Assembly: GCF_022788635.1 (NCBI RefSeq)
Contig: NZ_CP076024.1
Coordinates: forward strand, 1,054,001-1,118,000
Length of the DNA: 64,000 bases
Direction of reading: 5' to 3'
Source of the DNA: Methylobacter sp. S3L5C
GTDB taxonomy: Bacteria > Pseudomonadota > Gammaproteobacteria > Methylococcales > Methylomonadaceae
Under the pieces are notes generated by a model. That model did no database searches, had not been told where the DNA came from, and saw only the letters and a list, made by a program, of their open reading frames with translations. Positions 7,820-18,200 of this stretch are shown in pieces. Numbering within the stretch: position 1 is the stretch's first letter; each line of letters opens with the position of its first letter. The translations under genes were made by a program, and so were the position numbers.

Positions 7820-10318
7820 TTAAAACTCGACCTTCACCGATCCCATCAGTGTCCTTGGGGTACCCCAGGTAGTCCGGGTTTGCAGGGTCGGAGAATTGGA
7901 TTGAATAAAACCATCGTGGATATACTCCTTATCCAGCAGGTTGTTGACGTTTAATTGAAGAGTTACTTTCGTTTTAGCCACGTTCCGTGTGTAGCTACCC
8001 AACAGATTAACAACGCCATACCCGGCAAAATCAAAATCTTGATAATTGAAAGTTGCTTTTCTTGAGCTGTATAAGTCCACCCCTGCACCTACCTTAAAAC
8101 CACGTAGATAATCTTGCTGAAAATCGTAAGTCGTCCATAAGGCAGATGTATTTTTAGGAATACCTCTAAGTGGACTACCAACCGGGATGCTGTTAGGGTT
8201 GTTTTCTTTAAGCACCTCGGTTTCGGTATAGGCATAAGTGGCTATAGCGTTCCATCCCGGTAAAATTTCTCCTCTAACATCAACTTCTACGCCGCGGCTT
8301 TGCGCCTCGCCGGTTGCAATGCTGAAGGTCTGATTAGCAGGATCGATAGTAGGAATGTTTTGCTTGGTCAAATTAAAGTAAGCAATGGTGGTACTTAACC
8401 TATCATCGAAAAATGAGGTTTTAAATCCACCTTCCCATTGCTGAGCCGTTTGCGGCGGTAAAAAAGTACCGTTTTGTCCCTGGCCATTGGTGGCACCGAA
8501 ATTCTCCACATAGTTTCCGTATAGGCTCAGCCATTTTATGGGTTGCCAAAGCAACCCCACCTGCGGCGTTACCGCATCGGCTTTTTGGCCGATATGCTTG
8601 GTAAGAACATTGTATTGCTCGACATACTGGTAACGGAAACCACCCATGACATGAACGTTATAAGGCAACTTAATTTGATCCTGCAAATAGATGCCGTACA
8701 AATCCGTGGTCGAGTGAAACGATTGGCTGGCGCGCGTCGTTGGGTTTACAGCCGGAAGGCCTGTGTAGACGGGATTGTAAATGTCAATAGTGCTTGGAAC
8801 GGTGCTGCTGTAGCCGACGGAATTTTCATCTTGAAGGTAATAATCGCCGCCGACCAACAAGGTGTGTTTAAGGCCCCACGTGTCGAAATGGCCGGTCAAA
8901 TTGGTTGTGGTGAAATAACTGTCGTTGGTATAAAAGTCGCTGGTAAGCAATTGCCTGTTCAGTGTGCGTTTGTCGGCGTTTAAAGCTCCGGAATTCATGG
9001 CTGTCCGCGTTCTATCTAATAGATTGATGCCGAGTTGCTCGGACAACGTCCAATCGTCATTGAATTGATGGTTCACACTAAAGCCTATAAATTCATTATC
9101 GAGAGGATTTTTATTGTCTGGCTCTATCAAATTCCGTTCGCGGGGGATTTTCGCCAGACGCGGGTTAATCCAGGTACCGTTAGCTCTTTTCCCATCAATG
9201 ATTAAAGCGCCTGCCCCCGGATCGTAACTATTATTTTCGTGACGGTATTCCATCTCCAGGATTGCTTGTGTCTGCGGACTGATATTCCATTGCAAGACCG
9301 GCGCGACAAATACTTTTTCGGAATCGACAAACTCGCGAAACGAACCGCTGTTTTCATAGGAAACATTCATCCGATACAGTAAGTCCTTATTGTTGGTCAA
9401 AGGCCCAGTCGCATCGATACTGGTGCGATAGAAATCATAGGATCCGGCTTGTTGTTGTACCGAATAATACGCAGTCTCCAATGGCTTTTTAGTGACGACA
9501 TTAACCATTCCGCCCGGTTCGACCCGTCCGTACAGCATTGCCGCCGGCCCTTTGAGGACTTCCAGGCTTTGTACGTTCGCCATGGCGCGCGTTCCGTCTG
9601 AGCCCCCGTTAGTATCAATTCGCATGCCATTACGAAAGTAATTATTGTTAAAAAAACCGCGAATGGTAATTTGATCAGAAAGCCCACCAGCACCTTGACC
9701 GGTAGTCACACCGCTGACTAATTTTACCGCCTGATCAATTCTGGTAGCTTGTTGATCATCAAGCACCGCTTTCGGAAGTACTTGAATATTCAGCGGCGTT
9801 TCCATAATCAGCGTGTCGGTTTTGGTTGCAAAACTGGAATTGGGAACTGCATAATGATTGTCATAAGGATCGGTAGCGTCGTATTTACTCTCCCCGGTTA
9901 CCGTCATTTCTTTCAAGGTGACGCTATCTGATTTAGTATCCGTATTAGTCACTTTCTGCAAAGTCACGCTATTGCCTCCGGTCATACGATAGGTCAGGCC
10001 GGTTCCCTGTAACAGTTCGCTCATGCCTTCTTGTATACTGTAACCGCCTTTAAGCGGCTTGGCTTTTAAGCCGGCTACCATAGCAGTGGGATAACTTAAT
10101 TCCATGCCCGTTTGCTCTGCGAAACGGTTCAATGCCGAAGCCAAATCAGCAGAAGGCAGGTTAAATTGAATTTTTTGGGCTTTGTCTGCATCCGATAGTA
10201 CCGGAACAGCGTAACAACACGTCAAAATAAAAACCCCTTTTACGAAACATCCTTTGAGCTTTTTTCCGGGATTAAGCGCAATTTCACCGGACAAAACATT
10301 TTTCTTTTTATTAATCAT
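7820..10318 (-). CDS. TonB-dependent siderophore receptor with N-terminal STN signalling domain
   Basis: Outer-membrane receptor of 832 residues. After a signal-like hydrophobic segment (about residues 26-42), an STN/secretin-N domain spans about 50-120 (IQFNLPSADLASALNRFAEQ and later LLQGTGLTYRM), as in FecA and FpvA. Next come a TonB-box/plug region (about 140-280, with IRGFFNNNYFRNG and VEVLKGPAAMLYG-type motifs) and a beta-barrel ending in Phe (GSVKVEF). STN receptors normally signal through a FecR-type anti-sigma to a FecI-type sigma factor; neither is in this window. It lies 141 bp downstream of the terminal NRPS gene and upstream of a PepSY gene on the same strand, which suggests it imports the metal complex of the NRPS product. 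AAGGAAAA lies about 8 bases before ATG 10318. I saw no convincing Fur box. Confidence 0.93.
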   Translation of the reverse strand: MINKKKNVLSGEIALNPGKKLKGCFVKGVFILTCCYAVPVLSDADKAQKIQFNLPSADLASALNRFAEQTGMELSYPTAMVAGLKAKPLKGGYSIQEGMSELLQGTGLTYRMTGGNSVTLQKVTNTDTKSDSVTLKEMTVTGESKYDATDPYDNHYAVPNSSFATKTDTLIMETPLNIQVLPKAVLDDQQATRIDQAVKLVSGVTTGQGAGGLSDQITIRGFFNNNYFRNGMRIDTNGGSDGTRAMANVQSLEVLKGPAAMLYGRVEPGGMVNVVTKKPLETAYYSVQQQAGSYDFYRTSIDATGPLTNNKDLLYRMNVSYENSGSFREFVDSEKVFVAPVLQWNISPQTQAILEMEYRHENNSYDPGAGALIIDGKRANGTWINPRLAKIPRERNLIEPDNKNPLDNEFIGFSVNHQFNDDWTLSEQLGINLLDRTRTAMNSGALNADKRTLNRQLLTSDFYTNDSYFTTTNLTGHFDTWGLKHTLLVGGDYYLQDENSVGYSSTVPSTIDIYNPVYTGLPAVNPTTRASQSFHSTTDLYGIYLQDQIKLPYNVHVMGGFRYQYVEQYNVLTKHIGQKADAVTPQVGLLWQPIKWLSLYGNYVENFGATNGQGQNGTFLPPQTAQQWEGGFKTSFFDDRLSTTIAYFNLTKQNIPTIDPANQTFSIATGEAQSRGVEVDVRGEILPGWNAIATYAYTETEVLKENNPNSIPVGSPLRGIPKNTSALWTTYDFQQDYLRGFKVGAGVDLYSSRKATFNYQDFDFAGYGVVNLLGSYTRNVAKTKVTLQLNVNNLLDKEYIHDGFIQSNSPTLQTRTTWGTPRTLMGSVKVEF

Positions 10319-10459
10319 TCTAAAATTTTCCTTAGTCGTTTCGTGCTTGGGTTAATTCCTAAAAAACCGAACTTATTACTTGCCGATAGAGTTGTTAGTA
10401 CAAGCTATGCGTTTACCCAAAGGAGACGAGCGAACTTGAAATTTACCTCATCTTAAAAT

Positions 10460-13400
10460 TCATTTTATTGACATTAATTCCGCGTTGTAATGCTCCGGCT
10501 CCAGAATAAAGCCGCTACGCAGAAAATATTCCTGATAACGCGCCAATAACCCACTATCCAGCAACGCGCAGTCAATACCTAGCTTAGATAAGACGGCTCG
10601 TGTCACGCCGCAATCGTAGCGGACGATCGGCTCTTCCGATAACTCCGGCTGATCTTCATCCCGACCCTGCTCCGAAAACATCGACAGAAACGGCAACAAG
10701 GCAAAATCCTGTTCATCGCTCTTGCCGGTCTCCAGCACCTTATCCGCCCAGTCGCGATAAGGGATGCGTGCCAAGCGGTAACCCACCCGGCTAAAGCCGT
10801 CGACCAGCTCATCGGAATAAGGCGGGAAGGGATGATTCAAGTGGAAACAAGCGCCAACAGAATCCGGCTGCAACGATAACGCGACAATGGCCCGACTTAT
10901 GTAATCGACCGGCGCAATATCCATACGCACGCGTTCAACAGGCGCACAGCCCATTTGCAGGCATCCTTTAATTAAGCGGCACATAAAATCCTCAGTATTC
11001 CAGCTACCGCTATGGCTGTCACCGGAAACGGTGGCAGGCCTATAAACTGTGGTTTGAAAGCCTCTTTCCCCGGCCAAACCAATCAATTTTTCCGCAACCC
11101 ATTTACTTTCTGCATAACCGTTGCCCAAGTTGGCGGTGGATTCCAGCTTATCGCTTTCCAGATGGCCTTGCGGATGATGGGACGCATCGCCAAATACCGA
11201 CAAGGTCGAAACATAATGAATGGCTTTGGCTTTGCGATGACCGGCTAGCCATAGAACCGCTTCGGTCCCCGACACATTGGCGGCTTTTAAGGCCTGATAT
11301 GGCTGGATAAAGTTGACCAACGCGCCGTTGTGGTAGATTGCTTCAACCTGCCCGGCTATTTCTTCATAGCGTATTGCGGACAGCCCCAGCCGAGGCTCGG
11401 ACAAGTCGCCGCATACCGCGATGACCCGGCTCCAATCGATGCCTTCTTGCAAACCGTAATAGCCGGTTTGGCCTTGCAATCGGGCCAAGGCTTGTTGCTC
11501 GTCGCCAGCCCTGACTAGGCAATAGACTTTGGCTTGAGTTTGCCCCAGCAATTCCGCCAGCAAAAACACCCCGAGAAAACCGGTCGCTCCAGTCAAAAAC
11601 AGCGCTTTCGCCGCCGCCATGATAATTGGTGCGGACGGCAATGGAACAATCCCCACATCCAGCGCGGCTTCGGCGTCAAGATTAATAGCAACTTCCCCGC
11701 TATCGCCGGTGTCTATTAGCCTCGCTTGCCCCGCCAATGTCGGCAGCTCGAAAAAGCGTTTCAACGGCAATTGAATACCGAACTGTTGTTGCACTGAAAG
11801 TGGAAGTTGCGTCGCCAGCAACGAGTGTCCCCCCAAGGCAAAAAATTCGTCGTGCCTGCCGACTCTTTCAACGCCGAGTATCTCGCGCCAAATCGCCGCA
11901 AGGGCTATTTCCGTTGCTGTCACAGGTGCTGTGTAGCGCTTGTTTGCAACATTATCCCGATCCGGCTCAGGCAAGGCATTACGGCCGATTTTGCCGTTTG
12001 CGCTCAACGGCATCCGCTCCAAAAACACCAGCGTGCCCGGCAACATATAGTCCGGCAATGAGGCTTTAAGATTTTCCGTTAACGCATCCGCCGTCAGTAT
12101 GGCACTGCCGACAACATAAGCGACCAATTGCTTATTTCCGGCCCGATTTTTTTTAACCATAACGACAGCCTCAGCAACACCAGGCTGCTCAAGTAAGCTC
12201 GCTTCGATTTCCCCCAACTCAACCCTGAAACCGCGTATTTTCACCTGCTGATCGATACGGCCTAAGAAGTCGATATTACCATCCGAGCGGTAACGCGCCA
12301 GGTCGCCTGTTCTATACAGCCTGCCGCCATCCACCTGGAACGGGTCTGGGATAAACTTATCCGCCGTCAGTTCGGGACGCCGCCAATAGCCGCACGCTAC
12401 ACCTTCGCCACCAATATGGAGCTCGCCCTGTACGCCGACCGGAACTGGGTTGTCGTTACGATCCAGGATATAAAGCCGGACGTTGTTGATTGGCCGGCCT
12501 ATGGCTAACGGCCTGTCCAGATCGTTTAAGCCCGCCAGATAAACGCTGCTCCAAACCGAGCCTTCGGTGGGGCCGTATTCGTTATAAAGCGGCACCTCTG
12601 ACAAGGCCTCGTAGTGCTGCCTGACCACTTCAGTTGCACAAGTTTCTCCCGCAACGATGGCAGTTTTCAAGGTTTGCAGCTTGGTTAACGGTTGTTTAAG
12701 CAGCAAGGCGTAAAAAGAGGGCAAGGCCAGCAGATGCGACACCCGCCTGTCTGAAATAATGTCAGCCAAAGCCGCCGGGTCTTTGGCATCGTCATCGTTC
12801 GGTAAACACAGGCAACCGCCTTGCCCCAATGTCCAAAACAATCCAGCCACGGAACTATCGAACGCAAACGAGGACAGCAACAGGTAAGCGCGTACCGGCT
12901 CCCGGTAGCTTTTAAAGCGCGCGGTTGTCGAATGCACTGCGTTTCGGTGCGAGACCATCACGCCTTTGGGCTGTCCGGTGGAACCGGAGGTATAGATGAT
13001 ATAAGCCGGATCGAGCGGATGATTGCTTAAGACCGGATTATCAGACGGATATTCGGCAACGTCCGTCCAATCGCTATCCAGACAAATCGTGTGCTTTGCC
13101 CTGTGCGGCAATGTTTCCGCCAACGTTTGTTGGGTAAGCAACATGGTAATCCGCGCATCATCCAGCATATAGGCGATGCGCTGCTCGGGATAATTGGGGT
13201 CAATTGGCACATAAGCGCCGCCCGCCTTCATTATGCCCAAAATGCCGACCGTCATTTCGATCGAACGCCTGACGCAAAGGCCGACCAACACCCCCGCCCC
13301 AACGCCTTTGGAACGCAGGCAATGCGCCAGTCGGTTAGCCTTGGCATTGAGTTCGGAATAGCTTAGCATCCGTCCTGAAAATGCCACCGCCGTTGCGCCC

Positions 13401-14947
13401 GGTGTTTTTTTAACCTGCGCTTCGAACAAATTATGCAGACTTTGTTCGGCAGGATAATCCGCCGCAGTGTCGTTCCAGTCTAACAGCTCCTGTTTGCGCT
13501 CAACTTGGGTCAGTAATGGTAATTCTGAAACCCGGCATCCCAGTTGACTCACCATACCTGCCAGCAAGTTTTCAAAATGCCCAGCCATGCGGGCAATGGT
13601 CTGCTCTTCGAACAGTTCCGTACTGTATTCAAACGTAAGCGCCATGCTGTCGGCTGTTTTTACTATCAGTAAAGTCAGGTCGAACTTTGCTGTGACACTT
13701 TCCTCCCCCATCAACTGAACGTTCAAACCGGGAATCTCAGGCAAGTCTAACGGGCTATTTTGATAACTGAACATAACTTGGAAAACCGGGTGCAGACTCA
13801 GGTTTCGTTCAGGGTTAAGCTCTTCGACCAACTGCTCAAAAGGAAAATCCTGGTATTTTTGCGCATCCAGCAAGTTACGTCGCACTTGAGTCAAGAAATC
13901 TTCGACCCGAGAGTTGCCGTTCAACTGCGAACGCATCACCAAAGTATTGACAAAAAAACCGATCAGTTTTTCCAGTTCGGGCTTATTGCGGTTAGTGGCC
14001 GGATAACCTATACACAGGTCGTCCATTGACGTGTAACGGTGCAGTAATAATGCAAAAGCCGCCATCAAGGTCATGAATGGGGTCATGTCCAAGCTCCTGC
14101 CGAACCGCATAATTCCGTCACTCAATTCCTGCGGCAATACAAGCGAATAATTTGCTCCTCGGCTAGTCTGGACAGTCGGCCTTTGAAAATCCGTCGGCAA
14201 TGCCAAAACTTGCGGCGCGCCGAACAGCAAATCCAGCCAGTAGCACAGTTGCTTGTCGCGTGTTTCACCCTGCGCATTGGAGCGTTGCCAGCTGGCGTAA
14301 TCGGCATACTGAATGGCCAGTTCCGGCAACGAGGACTGTCCACCCTTCATAAAGGATTGATAGAGCTGCCCGATTTCGCCGACCAGCAAACGTAGCGACC
14401 ATTCATCGGAAACTATATGGTGCATACTCAGCAACAGCACAAACTCCTGCGTGTCTTTCAGTAACAGCGTCATGCGCAACAATGGCTCCGTCCCGCCCAA
14501 CACAAACGGCTTTTGCAACTCAGCCATTATCAGCCTGTCTTGTTCTTTATCCTTGTCTGGCAACGGCAAAGCACTCAAATCCGACAACGACAGAGGAACC
14601 CGACTATGACTTAACAAGACTTGTTCAGTCTGTCCGTTCACAGCTCTAAATGTCGTGCGCAATACTTCGTGCCTGCGTACGACCTCGTTGACACACTGTT
14701 CCAGTATCGGGACATTCAGCTTGCCGGAAACCTGAATCGCTCCCGCCACATTGTAATTCGGGTTTTCAGGATCGAGTTGCGCCAGAAACCACATGCGTTC
14801 CTGAGCAAAGGACAAAGGTGAGCCGTCTTCCTTAGGCCGTTTCGGAATGGCTAGCCCATTAACTTTGATCCTATTTTTTAACAGACTGGAAAGTAGCGCC
14901 CGTTTCTGTTCGGATAGATTTTCGATTCGTTCAGCAGTGCTGTTCAT
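10460..14947 (-). CDS. NRPS-C: terminal module C-A-T-thioester reductase
   Basis: Predicted last module of the assembly line, 1495 residues. Order: condensation domain (PLSFAQERMW at about 43, active-site HHIVSDEWS at about 179); adenylation domain (YTSGSTGQPKG at about 656, NEYGPTEGSVW, ANGKIGR at about 982); carrier domain (GGHSLLA at about 1039, pantetheine Ser); and an SDR-type reductase (TGATGFLG at about 1121, YVSTLSVFG, and YAESK at about 1275, the catalytic Tyr-x3-Lys). There is no thioesterase, so NADPH-dependent release as an aldehyde or alcohol is expected. Specificity positions read D-S-A-L-I-A-E-V-W-K, identical to modules 1 and 3 and unlike the classical codes I know. The first-class C domain signature is of the LCL type. 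It is separated from NRPS-B by 275 bp containing an inverted repeat. Confidence 0.96.
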   Translation of the reverse strand: MNSTAERIENLSEQKRALLSSLLKNRIKVNGLAIPKRPKEDGSPLSFAQERMWFLAQLDPENPNYNVAGAIQVSGKLNVPILEQCVNEVVRRHEVLRTTFRAVNGQTEQVLLSHSRVPLSLSDLSALPLPDKDKEQDRLIMAELQKPFVLGGTEPLLRMTLLLKDTQEFVLLLSMHHIVSDEWSLRLLVGEIGQLYQSFMKGGQSSLPELAIQYADYASWQRSNAQGETRDKQLCYWLDLLFGAPQVLALPTDFQRPTVQTSRGANYSLVLPQELSDGIMRFGRSLDMTPFMTLMAAFALLLHRYTSMDDLCIGYPATNRNKPELEKLIGFFVNTLVMRSQLNGNSRVEDFLTQVRRNLLDAQKYQDFPFEQLVEELNPERNLSLHPVFQVMFSYQNSPLDLPEIPGLNVQLMGEESVTAKFDLTLLIVKTADSMALTFEYSTELFEEQTIARMAGHFENLLAGMVSQLGCRVSELPLLTQVERKQELLDWNDTAADYPAEQSLHNLFEAQVKKTPGATAVAFSGRMLSYSELNAKANRLAHCLRSKGVGAGVLVGLCVRRSIEMTVGILGIMKAGGAYVPIDPNYPEQRIAYMLDDARITMLLTQQTLAETLPHRAKHTICLDSDWTDVAEYPSDNPVLSNHPLDPAYIIYTSGSTGQPKGVMVSHRNAVHSTTARFKSYREPVRAYLLLSSFAFDSSVAGLFWTLGQGGCLCLPNDDDAKDPAALADIISDRRVSHLLALPSFYALLLKQPLTKLQTLKTAIVAGETCATEVVRQHYEALSEVPLYNEYGPTEGSVWSSVYLAGLNDLDRPLAIGRPINNVRLYILDRNDNPVPVGVQGELHIGGEGVACGYWRRPELTADKFIPDPFQVDGGRLYRTGDLARYRSDGNIDFLGRIDQQVKIRGFRVELGEIEASLLEQPGVAEAVVMVKKNRAGNKQLVAYVVGSAILTADALTENLKASLPDYMLPGTLVFLERMPLSANGKIGRNALPEPDRDNVANKRYTAPVTATEIALAAIWREILGVERVGRHDEFFALGGHSLLATQLPLSVQQQFGIQLPLKRFFELPTLAGQARLIDTGDSGEVAINLDAEAALDVGIVPLPSAPIIMAAAKALFLTGATGFLGVFLLAELLGQTQAKVYCLVRAGDEQQALARLQGQTGYYGLQEGIDWSRVIAVCGDLSEPRLGLSAIRYEEIAGQVEAIYHNGALVNFIQPYQALKAANVSGTEAVLWLAGHRKAKAIHYVSTLSVFGDASHHPQGHLESDKLESTANLGNGYAESKWVAEKLIGLAGERGFQTTVYRPATVSGDSHSGSWNTEDFMCRLIKGCLQMGCAPVERVRMDIAPVDYISRAIVALSLQPDSVGACFHLNHPFPPYSDELVDGFSRVGYRLARIPYRDWADKVLETGKSDEQDFALLPFLSMFSEQGRDEDQPELSEEPIVRYDCGVTRAVLSKLGIDCALLDSGLLARYQEYFLRSGFILEPEHYNAELMSIK
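12961..13285. repeat. A-domain core repeat, copy in NRPS-C
   Basis: This stretch is about 90% identical at the DNA level to 16587-16911 in NRPS-B, at a constant offset of 3626 bp, with an identical run of about 100 bases around 13150-13250. It encodes the A1-A3 region. Such high identity confined to one part of the A domain points to recent duplication or gene conversion. Confidence 0.75.
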
Positions 14948-15054
14948 AACTGGGTTTCCTATGGCTATCCTTTATTTCGATTTTATTTATCGTTTATCGT
15001 TCCCATGCTCCAGAAACTGTGAAAGTAATATCCAAATTTGGCTAAAAAATATTT

Positions 15055-15131
15055 ACCACGGAGAATACGAAGAGCACTGAGAAAATAACAATATTAATTC
15101 AATGCATTAAAAACTCCGTGTTCTTCGTGGT
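15055..15131. repeat. Imperfect inverted repeat between NRPS-B and NRPS-C
   Basis: ACCACGGAGAATACGAAG (15055-15072) pairs with CTCCGTGTTCTTCGTGGT (15114-15131) with 3 mismatches in 18, across a 41-base AT-rich spacer. A T-rich run follows on the plus strand. It resembles widespread ACCACGAAG-type intergenic repeats and interrupts an otherwise tight NRPS gene row. Confidence 0.65.
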
Positions 15132-15222
15132 TATTTTTTATTTTTTATAAAAGCTAATACTTTGACCGTTTCTCCAGCGTGAGAACGATGGCTGGTCGCG
15201 TTAGCGCAACCCGGACGCGCCA

Positions 15223-18200
15223 CTACCCCTTAAGCATCATGTCCGCCTCTTCGTCGCTGAGCCGCTCCATTTCCTCCAACAGCGCAGACATATCCTCATC
15301 GGCCAATTGCCCGAGTTGCGCTTGCATAACCAAGCCAGCCAATTCCTTAATCGTGGTGTTCTGAAAAATATCCTCCATCGCCAGTTCAATGCCGAAATGC
15401 TCTTGAATGCGTGATACAACCTGGATCGCCAATAACGAATGACCGCCCAAATCAAAGAAATTCTGGTTTACACCGACAGCCATTATACCTAGCAGTTCCA
15501 TCCAAATAGCCGCCAAAGCCTGTTCAATAGGATCGGCAGGTTTATCGACCGGGCGACCATCAATAGCCGCGACATAACTATCGGGCGGGAGTAGCGCTTT
15601 TCGGTTGACCTTGCCGTTGGCGGTCAAAGGAAATTCATCCAAAAACACATAAGCCGACGGCTGCATATAATCCGGCACGCTTTGCTTGATTGCATCACGC
15701 AAGACATCTTCCGTTAACGCCGCGTTATCTCGGGCAATGACATAAGCCACCAGTCGCTTGTTTCCAGGCTGGTCTTCCCGCGCCAATACGACAATCTCAG
15801 CCACGCTGGGATGGCCAATCAACTTGGCCTCGATTTCCCCCAACTCTATTCTGAATCCGCGAATCTTCACCTGCTGGTCGATACGACCTAAAAATTCGAT
15901 ATTGCCGTCCGGGCGGTAACGCGCCAAGTCTCCGGTCTTGTACAGTCTGCCGCCATTGGCTTGAAACGGATCCGGGATAAACTTTTCTGCCGTCAACGCG
16001 GGGCGTTGCCAATAACCCCGCGCCACACCTGCGCCGCCGATATAAAGTTCGCCCTGTACGCCGATCGGTGCCGGGTTGCCACTGCGATCCAGGATGTAGA
16101 GCAGGGCATTGGCAATAGGTCTGCCTATAGCTATCGGCCTGTCCGTATCGTCCGACCCCGTCTGGTACACGCTGCTCCATACCGACGCTTCAGTAGGGCC
16201 ATATTCGTTGTATAACGGCACATTCGGCAAGGCCGCGTAGTGTTGTTTAACGACTTCGGCCGGACACGCTTCCCCGGCAACGATGGCGGTTTTCAGGGTT
16301 AGTAATTTGCTTGCCGGTTGCTTGAGAAGCGAGGCGTAAAAGGACGGCAAGGCTAGCAGATGCGACACCTGCTGGTTTGCAATGATGTCCGTCAAGACTG
16401 CCGGGTCTTTGGCGGCCTCATCCGACGGCAGGTACAGGCAACCACCCTGCCCCAATGTCCAAAACAGCCCGGCCACCGAACTGTCGAAAGCAAACGAAGA
16501 CAGTAGCAAATAGGCCCTTACCGGTTCCCGGTAAGCTACAAAGCGCGCGATTGTCGAATGCACGGCGTTGCCGTGCGAGACAGTCACGCCTTTTGGCTGC
16601 CCAGTGGAGCCGGAGGTATAAATGATATAAGCCGGATCAAGCGGATGATTGCTTAAGACCGGATTATCCGCTGAATATTCGGCAACGTCCGCCCAATCGC
16701 TGTCCAGGCAAATCGTGTGCTTTGCGCTGTGCGGCAATGTTTCCGCCAACGTTTGTTGGGTAAGCAGCACGGTAATCCGCGCATCATCCAGCATATAGGC
16801 GATGCGCTGCTCGGGATAATTGGGGTCAATTGGCACATAAGCGCCGCCCGCCTTCATTATGCCCAAAATGCCGACCGTCATTTCCATCGAACGCCTGACG
16901 CAAAGGCCGACTAAAACCTCAGACCCTACGCCTTTACCGCGTAGGTAATGCGCCAATTGGTTGGCTTTGGCATTCAGTTCGCCATAGCTTAAGGACTGCC
17001 CTGCAAATGCCACTGCATCTGCATCCGGTGTTTTTTCTACCTGTACTTCGAACAGCGCATGCAAACTTTTTTCGACAGGGTAGTCAACGGCAGTGTCATT
17101 AAAATCGAACAGAACTTGCTTGCGCTCAATCTCGGACAGGATTCCGATCGAATCCACCGACTGCTGCGGCTTTTGCTCAAGCGCCGTTACCAAACCTTCG
17201 ATGGCGGTACGCAAATATACGGCAATCCGCGTGGGATTAATCCCGCCGATGCTTTGTACGGTCAAGCCAAAGCCTTGCCCCAAATCATCGACTGACAGCG
17301 TCAGCGGATAATTGGTGCGTTCTTCGCTGCTTATCACGCGCATGCCCTCCCATTCGAGCAATGCGGATTGATCCGATGCGACAATCATGTTCGAGTGCCG
17401 GTAATTCAGTAGCGCGGTAAACAGGGGCACCGAAGCAGGCACTGCGCTGCAACGCTGGGCTAATGCCAGCGAGGCTTGCTCATGCATCAACAACTCGTTC
17501 AAGTTGAGATGAGTGATTCCGACCAATTCGCGCACCGTCCGGTTCAACGAAATCCGTATCGGCAAAGTATTAATGAACAGGCCCACCGCCTTATCCGCTC
17601 CGGCACCACCGCCTTGCAACCGGCCGGATAGCACGGTACCGAAAACAACATCAACACGGCCGCTGCATTGCCCCACTACCAAAGCCCAAGCCAGATGAAA
17701 CAAGCTGGCCGGAGTCGCACTGTGTTGCCGCGCACTGTTACGTATGCGTTGCGCCAAATCAGACTCCAGCGACAAAACGGCTTCAAAAACCTGTCCGCCG
17801 CTACCTTGCACATTAAGCAGTCCGAATGGTGCAGTCGATTCATCAATGTCGCCGAGTTGCCGACGGAAATAACTCTCATGATCCGCCGGGGAATCCGCCC
17901 GCATTTGGGCGATGAAATTCCGGTACGGCTGTATCGGCGGCAATTGCTCGTCCAAGCCGCTAAGCAACAGCCGGATTTCCGACAAAATCAGCTGTAGCGT
18001 ATAATTGTCGTCCACCATATGATGGTTGAGCATCGCAAACCAGCATTCATCCGATTGGCTATCCTGAACCGCATACCCAGCCAGCAACGGCGCGTACTGC
18101 AAATTCATCCTGAGCTGCCGTGGATCTGTGCGTTCCAGCAAACACTGTTGTATCAGGTCTTTCTCAACCGACGCCAGTTCCTCAACCGGCAGCAATGCAT

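Noticed and set aside
10319-10459. Fur box in front of the siderophore receptor
   Set aside because: No sequence close to the GATAATGATAATCATTATC consensus was seen.
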